From contig NZ_OAOP01000001.1 of NCBI RefSeq assembly GCF_900207585.1, positions 682,001 to 746,000 on the forward strand: a stretch of 64,000 nt of DNA, written 5' to 3'. Under the pieces are notes generated by a model. The model did no database searches and was not told the origin of the DNA. It worked only from the letters and a program-made list of their open reading frames with translations. The translations under genes and the position numbers were made by a program. Positions 35,915 through 42,742 of this stretch are shown piece by piece. The stretch's first letter is position 1; each line of letters opens with the position of its first letter. This DNA comes from Bacillus oleivorans (lineage in GTDB: Bacteria > Bacillota > Bacilli > Bacillales > JC228).

Positions 35915-36064
35915 AGATTACGAGTTTAATAATTCTATTTCTACCAATCTCACGTAAATTCATCCAAGACTTAGAAATTTTTACATATCTTAGAGGAATT
36001 CTTTTGAGGCAACCCGCATAGGTTGTAGCTTGTGGGAATAGGATTGAGAAACTCAAAACCGTTA

Positions 36065-36087
36065 TAAACTGATCAAAAATCAGTTTA
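36065..36087 (+). promoter_or_regulatory. 5'-leader hairpin of the S-layer mRNA
   Basis: TAAACTGAT / ATCAGTTTA stem with a five-base loop, about 20 nt before the GGGGAGG ribosome site. Possibly an mRNA stabiliser; no T-tract follows, so it is not a terminator. Confidence 0.5.
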
Positions 36088-36126
36088 ATAAAAAAGTTAT
36101 ACAAAACAGGGGAGGAAACAAAAAAC

Positions 36127-38658
36127 ATGGCTTATCAACCTAAGTCTTATCGCAAGTTCATCGCTACTGCGGCTACAGCTACTTTAGTTGCATCTGCAGT
36201 CGCACCAGCAGCCGCTGCTACACAATTCACTGATGTAAGTGAAAAATATGCAGAAGCTGTACAGTATTTAGTAGACAATAAAATTACAGTAGGTATGTCT
36301 CCTACTAAGTTTGGTGTTGCTGAAAACATCATTCGTGCTGACGCAGCTGTATGGTTAGCAGCAGCTCTTGGTCTTGACACAACAAATGCTCCAGATGCTG
36401 GTTTCACTGATGTACCTGCACGTGCTGAAGGTGCTGCAAACGCACTTAAAGCTGCTGGAATCACTAGTGGTAAAACTGCTACTACTTTCGGTGCTAACGA
36501 CACTCTAACTCGTGGTGAAATGGCTATCTGGCTTCAAAAAGCTTACGATCTAACTGGTGAAGCTGAACTAAAATTCACAGACGTAGCTAGCCAATACCAA
36601 TCAGCTGTTAAAGCCCTAGTAGCTAACGAAATTACTTCAGGTAAAACACCTACTAGCTTTGGAACTGACCAAGAAATTACACGTGGAGATTTAGCAATCT
36701 TCTTGTACAAAGTAGAACTTCTTACAGCTGATCCAAAAGTTGTAAGTGTAAGTGCGATTAACGCTAAACAAGTTGAAGTTAAATTCAACAAAACAGTAGA
36801 TAAAGCAACTGCTGAAGATGAAGCAAATTACAAAGTAAATGACACAGTTCTTTCTACTTTCGATGCAGGTGCAACTGCAGCACTTCAATCAGATAAAAAA
36901 TCTGTAGTAATTACATTTACAAACTCTCAAAATAAAACATCTTTTGATTTAACAGTATCAAATGTTAAAACCGAAGATAAAGCACAAACTGTACCTAGTT
37001 TCAAAGGCGTTGTGACTGTTAACGATGCAACTGCTCCAACTGTAGCTAAAGTAGAATATACTTCTGCAGGTAAAGTAGTAGTTACTTTCTCAGAACCAAT
37101 GAATACTGGTGTAACTCCAATTGTACGTGTAAATGGCACTCCAGTTGCTGCTAACTTTGTCGCTGGTTCACAAACACAAGTTGAAGCAACAGTTACAGTT
37201 GCTAAAGGTGCAACTGCTACAATTTATGTTGCAGGCGCTAAAGACTCTGTAAACAATGAAATGGCTATTTACAACGGATCATTTGTAGCTCCTAACGATT
37301 CAGAAGGTCCTGCAATTGCATCTGTTACTCAACTTGGTCATAACAAATTAAAAGTTGTTTTAACAGAAGCTCTTGGAACTACTGCTGGATACGAATTAGC
37401 AAACAATGAATTCAAGTTCTTACTTGGTTCTACTGTTTACAGTAGCACAGCAGCAGTAAAAGACACTAATGATACTTCAGGTAAAACATATGAAGTAACA
37501 TTTACAGAAGCAGATATTTATGGAGCAACAAATCCAGTAAATTCTCAAACTGTAACATTGATTTTAGATAAAGATGCCATTAAAGATGTTTACGGAAATG
37601 GAAATGCAGCATTTAATCAATCATTCACTTTCAATGCTGATAAAACTGGTCCATCTCTAGTGTCTGGCAAACTATCTGACGATAAACAAACATTTGAATT
37701 AACATTTAACGAAGAATTCCTTGGAACTGATCCAGATGTAGATGAATCAAAAATCATCATTACTGATGCTAATGGTGTGAGATTTGGTGCACTTGCTGCA
37801 ACAACTGTTGTAAAAGCTGGATTAGGAAATGAAAAAGTTCTTGTTGTTGACTTCGTTTCTGGTACAGGTACAATTCCTAACGGAACTTATACAGTTCAAT
37901 TACAAGCTGGAGCAGTAAAAGATGCTAAAGCTAACCTTTCTTCTGCTGGTTCTGTAACAATTGTTGTTGGAAGTGGTAATGACTCATCTAAACCAACTGC
38001 TACATTAGACATTGAAAATGTTACAGATGCTCCGCAAAGTGGAGTTAATAAATTTGTAATTGACTTCTCTGAAGAAGTAACAGCTAGTGCATTAAACCTT
38101 GGAAACTATCTATTAGATGGTAGAGCTCTTCCAAGTGGTACAGTTGCATACTTCAATACTACAGATAAAAACAGTGTAACAATTGAGTTACCAGCTAATT
38201 CTGTAAACATTGGAAGCACTGCTACTGGAACTGATGCTTTATTATCAGTAAGCAACGTAGCTGATAAAGCAGGCAATGTATTAAATCCAACTAACTTAAC
38301 AGTTAAAATTGGGGATAATACTCCGGCTAATCTAGTATCTGCACAAAAACTAGGAAACACATTAGTGTTAACATTTGACGAAGCATTACATGCTGATGCA
38401 GCAGATGCAGCTATTGCTGAAGTATTAGCTAACTACACAATTAAATCAGGTTCTTCAACAGTTGTAGCAGGAACTGGTGCAGCTACTGCAGCACTTGTTG
38501 CAGGCGACAGCAAGAAAGTACAAATTACTTTCTCAAATACAACAGGTACTAACTACGACCCAGCTCAAACTATCACTGTAACAACTAAGTCTGGTGGCGA
38601 CTTGAAAGATTCTAACGGTCTTGCAGTTAAAGCTGACGTAACTGTTACAGCTAACTAA
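36127..38658 (+). CDS. S-layer protein (probable main array protein)
   Basis: An 843-aa exported protein with the Sap/EA1-type start (MAYQPKSYRKFIATAATATLVASAVAPAAAA, cleavage about residue 31). Three SLH motifs follow (about 32-200; IIRADAAVWLAAAL, LTRGEMAIWLQKAYDL, ITRGDLAIFLYKVEL), then about 640 residues of Ig-like domains beginning VSAINAKQVEVKFNKTVDKATA. It binds pyruvylated wall polysaccharide and should self-assemble as the surface lattice. Low-complexity, Ala/Thr/Val-rich, almost Cys-free composition, A/T-ending codons, two candidate promoters, a long structured leader and a GGGGAGG site all suggest very high expression. It has its own terminator. S-layer status is inferred from organisation; other SLH proteins could dominate. 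Confidence 0.88.
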   Translation: MAYQPKSYRKFIATAATATLVASAVAPAAAATQFTDVSEKYAEAVQYLVDNKITVGMSPTKFGVAENIIRADAAVWLAAALGLDTTNAPDAGFTDVPARAEGAANALKAAGITSGKTATTFGANDTLTRGEMAIWLQKAYDLTGEAELKFTDVASQYQSAVKALVANEITSGKTPTSFGTDQEITRGDLAIFLYKVELLTADPKVVSVSAINAKQVEVKFNKTVDKATAEDEANYKVNDTVLSTFDAGATAALQSDKKSVVITFTNSQNKTSFDLTVSNVKTEDKAQTVPSFKGVVTVNDATAPTVAKVEYTSAGKVVVTFSEPMNTGVTPIVRVNGTPVAANFVAGSQTQVEATVTVAKGATATIYVAGAKDSVNNEMAIYNGSFVAPNDSEGPAIASVTQLGHNKLKVVLTEALGTTAGYELANNEFKFLLGSTVYSSTAAVKDTNDTSGKTYEVTFTEADIYGATNPVNSQTVTLILDKDAIKDVYGNGNAAFNQSFTFNADKTGPSLVSGKLSDDKQTFELTFNEEFLGTDPDVDESKIIITDANGVRFGALAATTVVKAGLGNEKVLVVDFVSGTGTIPNGTYTVQLQAGAVKDAKANLSSAGSVTIVVGSGNDSSKPTATLDIENVTDAPQSGVNKFVIDFSEEVTASALNLGNYLLDGRALPSGTVAYFNTTDKNSVTIELPANSVNIGSTATGTDALLSVSNVADKAGNVLNPTNLTVKIGDNTPANLVSAQKLGNTLVLTFDEALHADAADAAIAEVLANYTIKSGSSTVVAGTGAATAALVAGDSKKVQITFSNTTGTNYDPAQTITVTTKSGGDLKDSNGLAVKADVTVTAN

Positions 38659-38696
38659 TAAGTAATATAAAAGGTAAAATTACCTAATTCTAACTT

Positions 38697-38736
38697 AAAA
38701 GCTCCGTAGAGATTTTTCTCGACGGAGTTTTTATTT
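38697..38736 (+). terminator. terminator of the S-layer gene
   Basis: GCTCCGT(A)GAGA / TCTC(G)ACGGAG hairpin with TTTTTATTTT tail. Confidence 0.88.
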
Positions 38737-39118
38737 TATTCCGTCATTAGTGTTTTAGTTGAATAGTATCTCTATCACGTGAAAACAGAAGAGTGTCCGA
38801 GAAATCCATCCTTCGAGATCTGGCCCTGGTAGTGTAGATGTTAGTGTTTCTATAGGGGAAAGTTGAGGTTTCTTTGGAGAAACGTGAAGTTATAGGGAAA
38901 AAAGATAACACCAACTTTAACACAAGGATGGCAACACATTTCTAATATCCCCGCTCACAATGAGGTCCGTGTAGACAGATACATTAGTAAATATTAACAT
39001 GTTAAATTAAATTCATTAGTCTGCTAGAATAGAAAATATACCCCATAGAATAAAAAGGAATACTTTTTAAATTTGATTGAATGAGTCAGTTTAGGGGTTC
39101 AAAATAAGAGGAGGAAAA
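38737..39118. other. intergenic region before the SLH-only gene
   Basis: About 380 bp without a credible frame. It holds a TAGAAT-like -10 (about 39027) without a clear -35 and a GAGGAGG ribosome site at its end. I see no repeat of the other families here. Confidence 0.5.
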
Positions 39119-39742
39119 GTGTTGAACCTATCAAAAAAAATCAGAAATTTACTAACGATTTTTGCGACAGTACTACTTGTATTTACAACTTTAAAATCAG
39201 CCGAAGCATCATTCACAGATGTCAACAAAAATTACACAGAAGCAGTTGACTACCTCATCAGCCAAAACGCAACGAGCGGAATTAGCGAGACTCAATTTGG
39301 AACGGATCTTACAATTAAACGAATTGATGCTGCTGTAATGATTGCAAAAGTGGTGGGTCTTACAATAGGTCAAGCACCAAACGCTGGTTTTACAGATGTT
39401 CCCCAAGAGAGACAAGCATATGTAAATGCTCTTGTTGAAGCAGGGATTTTTCACGGGAAGACATCAACTCGATTTGGTACATACGATACAATGACACGTG
39501 AAGAGATGGCTAAGGTCATAGCAAGCGCATATGATTTAGTTGCTAGTGAGGGTGCAGTACTTCCATTTACAGATGTAAGTGATCGGTTTTATCCATATGT
39601 GGCTGCCCTTTATGAAAATGGTGTGGCTTCAGGGAAAGATGCAGATACTTTTGGTACGGGGAATGTGACTCGTGGTGAATTTGCTTTGTTTATTTATCGG
39701 GCAGCTAATGGAACTGAACCTGAGGTAATAGGTGTATATTAA
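39119..39742 (+). CDS. small SLH-only secreted protein
   Basis: A 207-aa protein consisting of a signal peptide (to about residue 29) and three SLH motifs only (about 30-200; LTIKRIDAAVMIAKVVGL, DTMTREEMAKVIASAYDL, GNVTRGEFALFIYRAANG), ending nine residues later. The motifs resemble those of the two flanking large SLH proteins, so it may be a reduced paralogue. It could occupy or cap SLH-binding sites on the wall polysaccharide; this is inference. GTG at 39119 or TTG at 39122 may start translation (GAGGAGG is four or seven bases away, favouring TTG). A terminator follows. Confidence 0.88.
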   Translation: MLNLSKKIRNLLTIFATVLLVFTTLKSAEASFTDVNKNYTEAVDYLISQNATSGISETQFGTDLTIKRIDAAVMIAKVVGLTIGQAPNAGFTDVPQERQAYVNALVEAGIFHGKTSTRFGTYDTMTREEMAKVIASAYDLVASEGAVLPFTDVSDRFYPYVAALYENGVASGKDADTFGTGNVTRGEFALFIYRAANGTEPEVIGVY

Positions 39743-39764
39743 AATATAAATCTGAATAAACCGT

Positions 39765-39804
39765 AAAAGTCTCGATGAGGTGAACTCATTGGGGCTTTTT
39801 ATTT
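39765..39804 (+). terminator. terminator after the SLH-only gene
   Basis: AAGTCTCGATGAG pairs with CTCATTGGGGCTT (with G-U pairs), followed by TTTTTATTTT. Confidence 0.8.
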
Positions 39805-39862
39805 TGACAACTTTTTACAGTTTCAAGTTAATCTTTTCTCCGGTAAAATGTAAAGGAGTTGA

Positions 39863-39880
39863 TTCGACACCATTTCGACA
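39863..39880 (+). promoter_or_regulatory. tandem Spo0A-box-like sites upstream of the O-acetylation genes
   Basis: Two TTCGACA sequences (39863-39869 and 39874-39880; complement TGTCGAA) are 11 bp apart, about one helical turn. TGTCGAA is the core of the Spo0A binding box. They lie about 80 bp before the MBOAT gene start. Confidence 0.5.
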
Positions 39881-39960
39881 GATTTCATTGTCATGAGTTT
39901 CATGGTGTAGTATGATTATTTAGTTAAAGATTGTTAGAGTAACGATGGAGGAGATACCTC

Positions 39961-41403
39961 GTGATTTTTAACTCATTTGAGTTTATTTTTCTTTTTCTTC
40001 CGATTGTATTTATCGTTTATTTTCTATTCAATAAAATAAATTTTACCATCTCAAAGGTATGGCTGTTATTTGCGTCTTTGTTTTTCTATGGGTATTGGAA
40101 TCCAAGTTATTTACCGCTCATTTTGGTTTCCCTAGTCGTTAACTTTATCATTGGAAGTCTTTTGTCTAAAAGGCATGTACATTCATTTAGAAAAACCATC
40201 CTTACTATTGGGATTATATTTAACGTTTGCTTACTTGGATACTATAAGTATTACGATTTCTTTGTAGAAAATGTAAATACTTTCTTTGGAACGAACTTAC
40301 CGATTTTAAACTTACTTTTACCACTAGCTATTAGCTTTTATACGTTCCAACAAATTGCGTACTTAGTCGATTCCTATCGCAGGGAGACGGAAGACTATAA
40401 CTTTTTAAATTACGGGATCTTTGTTACCTTTTTCCCTCAATTAATAGCCGGACCTATTGTCCATCATAGTGATGTTATGCCTCAATTTGCGGACCGTAAA
40501 AATCGTAAAATCAACTATGAGAATATTTCATTGGGGCTATTTATCTTTGCTATCGGTCTCTTTAAAAAAGTTGTATTAGCAGATACGTTTGCGATTTGGG
40601 CAAACAAAGGGTACGCCATGACTGAGTCTCTTACCTTTTTAGACTCTTGGGCAACTGCACTCGCTTATACTTTCCAACTTTATTTTGATTTTAGCGGTTA
40701 TTCTGATATGGCGATTGGACTAGCCCTGTTATTTAACATTAAGCTGCCAATCAACTTTAATTCTCCTTACAAAGCGCTTGATATTCAGGACTTTTGGAGA
40801 CGCTGGCATATTACGTTATCAGGTTTTTTAACAAAGTATATTTATATTCCCCTAGGTGGGAACCGAAAAGGATCAACAAGGACTTATATTAATATCTTTC
40901 TTATCTTCTTTATTAGCGGAATATGGCATGGAGCCGGATGGACGTTTATCCTTTGGGGAACGTTGCATGGTCTTGCTAGTATCATTGCAAGACTGTGGAA
41001 GAAAGCTGGTTTTAAATTAAATAAATGGATAGCCTGGTTTATTACATTCCAATTTGTGAATGCTACCTGGGTGTTTTTTAGGGCACCATCTATCAGTGAG
41101 GCTTTAAATGTACTGAAGGCCATGATCGGGTTGAATGGAGTTTATCTTCCGAAAGAAATCAAGGTCTATCTGCCAAACATTAGTTCCGAAAACTTCTATC
41201 AATTTCCGCTTGAACAGAGCCTTGTCTTTATCTTTAGCAGTCTGTTAATCGGAATGATCCTTGCCTTCTTAATGAGAAATTCGATTGAACTGACAAAGAA
41301 TATGAAGCCAAATTGGTTCAATGCCATTTTTACTTCAGCCTTATTGCTCTATTGTTTTACACAGCTTTTAAATGTCAGCGAGTTTCTATACTTTAATTTC
41401 TAA
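39961..41403 (+). CDS. MBOAT-family O-acyltransferase (AlgI/DltB/PatA type)
   Basis: A 480-aa polytopic membrane acyltransferase. Key family blocks: NYGIFVTFFPQLIAGPIVHHSDVMPQF, YFDFSGYSDMAIGLALLFNIKLPINFNSPYKALDIQDFWRRWHITLSGFLTKYIYIPLGGNRKG and the active-site His in ISGIWHGAGWTFILWG. It moves an acetyl group across the membrane to a partner that modifies an extracytoplasmic glycan. In Bacillus anthracis PatA/PatB pairs acetylate the secondary cell-wall polysaccharide and influence S-layer assembly; the position between two S-layer-type genes and the SGNH partner 12 bp downstream suggest the same here. Start is GTG with GGAGGAG upstream. Confidence 0.9.
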   Translation: MIFNSFEFIFLFLPIVFIVYFLFNKINFTISKVWLLFASLFFYGYWNPSYLPLILVSLVVNFIIGSLLSKRHVHSFRKTILTIGIIFNVCLLGYYKYYDFFVENVNTFFGTNLPILNLLLPLAISFYTFQQIAYLVDSYRRETEDYNFLNYGIFVTFFPQLIAGPIVHHSDVMPQFADRKNRKINYENISLGLFIFAIGLFKKVVLADTFAIWANKGYAMTESLTFLDSWATALAYTFQLYFDFSGYSDMAIGLALLFNIKLPINFNSPYKALDIQDFWRRWHITLSGFLTKYIYIPLGGNRKGSTRTYINIFLIFFISGIWHGAGWTFILWGTLHGLASIIARLWKKAGFKLNKWIAWFITFQFVNATWVFFRAPSISEALNVLKAMIGLNGVYLPKEIKVYLPNISSENFYQFPLEQSLVFIFSSLLIGMILAFLMRNSIELTKNMKPNWFNAIFTSALLLYCFTQLLNVSEFLYFNF

Positions 41404-41415
41404 GGTGGTATCTAA

Positions 41416-42456
41416 ATGTCTTATAAGCGATTTACGATGACTGTTATGGGGATCGTAATTGTTTTGACGCTCATCTTTACTTCATTTATTTACTATATCG
41501 ATCCGATGTGGACGTTTGGCCATGCGAATGAGTTCAACGATCGTCAGACCGTTATTAATGAAAGAGAGCAAAAGACAAGCGAAATTTACTTTCAGCCATT
41601 TGAGTATGATACCCTTTTGATCGGCAGCAGTCGCAGTACGTATATAAATCCTCATGACTTTGTCGGCATGGATGTTTATAATTATTCCGTTTCCAATATG
41701 TCGATCCGTGAATACTGGAGTTTTGTCGAGTTTGCTAAAGCTCAGCATGGGGAAGAGTTTGAAAACATCATGATTGGAGTGGATTTTTTTAAATCCAGTA
41801 CGCAGGAGAGTTCTGCTCCGCACTCCCTGGACAACTATGTCGAGAAGGTGACAAAACCTCTTTATCGCTGGAAATATTTATTGTCCTATGATGTTTTTAA
41901 ATATGCACTTCATAACTTCAAAATGTCTAAAGATAACGTAGTAATAGAAGAAAGAATCTATAACCGAGATAATGTGGCCATGGCAATGGAAATAGATAAA
42001 GAAACTGCAGAGGTTGATACGATAAAGAAAATCGACCGGTTTCGTTCTACATTTTATGGAGATAACTATGTCTACTATCCGCAGTATAAAGAAATTATCA
42101 GTAAGGTAAAGGACAGTAACCCGAACTCAAATCTTATTGTTTTTACAACCCCGATTTCTACAGCACTTTTTCAAGCGTTAGTGGAAGAGGGACAGCTTGA
42201 TGATTATGAACGCTGGTTAACAGATCTTGTCGACGTTTACGGTGGAGTTTATAATTTCATGTACCCAAATTCGGTGACCAATGATCAATCAAATTATTTT
42301 GATGGGCATCATTTTTATCCGGAAATAGGAACCCTTATTGCTCACCGGCTCAGTGGGGCTGACGAAGATGTTCCAGAAGATTTCGGAGTTTATGTAACAA
42401 GGGAAAATCTAGAGGAACATTTAGGATTTGTAAGAGGGTTAGTTGCGGAATTTTAA
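41416..42456 (+). CDS. SGNH-like partner of the MBOAT acyltransferase (PatB-like role)
   Basis: A 346-aa protein with one N-terminal membrane helix (about 8-28) and an external domain. SGNH-hydrolase-like blocks are seen: LLIGSSRSTYIN (Ser block, GSS instead of GDS), YNYSVSNMSIREY (Asn block), FTTPIS, and DGHHFYPEIGTLIAHRL (Asp/His block). Such proteins accept acetyl from an MBOAT partner and place it on polysaccharide. The ATG is 12 bp after the MBOAT stop and both end at one terminator. I recognise the architecture rather than a named orthologue, so the PatB-like role is inferred. Confidence 0.78.
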   Translation: MSYKRFTMTVMGIVIVLTLIFTSFIYYIDPMWTFGHANEFNDRQTVINEREQKTSEIYFQPFEYDTLLIGSSRSTYINPHDFVGMDVYNYSVSNMSIREYWSFVEFAKAQHGEEFENIMIGVDFFKSSTQESSAPHSLDNYVEKVTKPLYRWKYLLSYDVFKYALHNFKMSKDNVVIEERIYNRDNVAMAMEIDKETAEVDTIKKIDRFRSTFYGDNYVYYPQYKEIISKVKDSNPNSNLIVFTTPISTALFQALVEEGQLDDYERWLTDLVDVYGGVYNFMYPNSVTNDQSNYFDGHHFYPEIGTLIAHRLSGADEDVPEDFGVYVTRENLEEHLGFVRGLVAEF

Positions 42457-42459
42457 AAT

Positions 42460-42502
42460 AGGAGATTTACCAAATCGGATTTGGTAAATCTCTCTTTTTT
42501 TT
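42460..42502 (+). terminator. terminator of the O-acetylation operon
   Basis: Perfect 13-bp stem AGATTTACCAAAT / ATTTGGTAAATCT with a three-base loop and a T-run. Confidence 0.95.
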
Positions 42503-42650
42503 TTAATCCAGTTTTTATAAAATGCCTCCATCAATTGGTAATTAATTGGCATCAACATCCAGTATATTTCCACTATCTTCATTTGCTAGAATTATTTTTA
42601 GGAGAAGTAATAAAGCGTTTAATTATCATTCTTATACATAACTAATAATC

Positions 42651-42677
42651 TACCATTTTAGTTCGGTATAAATGGTA
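42651..42677 (+). promoter_or_regulatory. 5'-leader hairpin of the second SLH protein gene
   Basis: TACCATTT / AAATGGTA arms about 65 bp before the start codon, comparable in position to the leader hairpin at 36065. The rest of 42503-42742 is AT-rich and shows no near-consensus promoter I would call. Confidence 0.4.
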
Positions 42678-42742
42678 GTTAAACATAGCGAATTCCTTTT
42701 CCATTAAACAAGAAAAATAGCAAAACAGGGGGAATTTCTACT

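Noticed and set aside
36147-38360. Several antisense frames inside the S-layer gene
   Set aside because: They arise from the biased codon usage of the S-layer gene and have no start signals; the same applies inside the gene at 42743.
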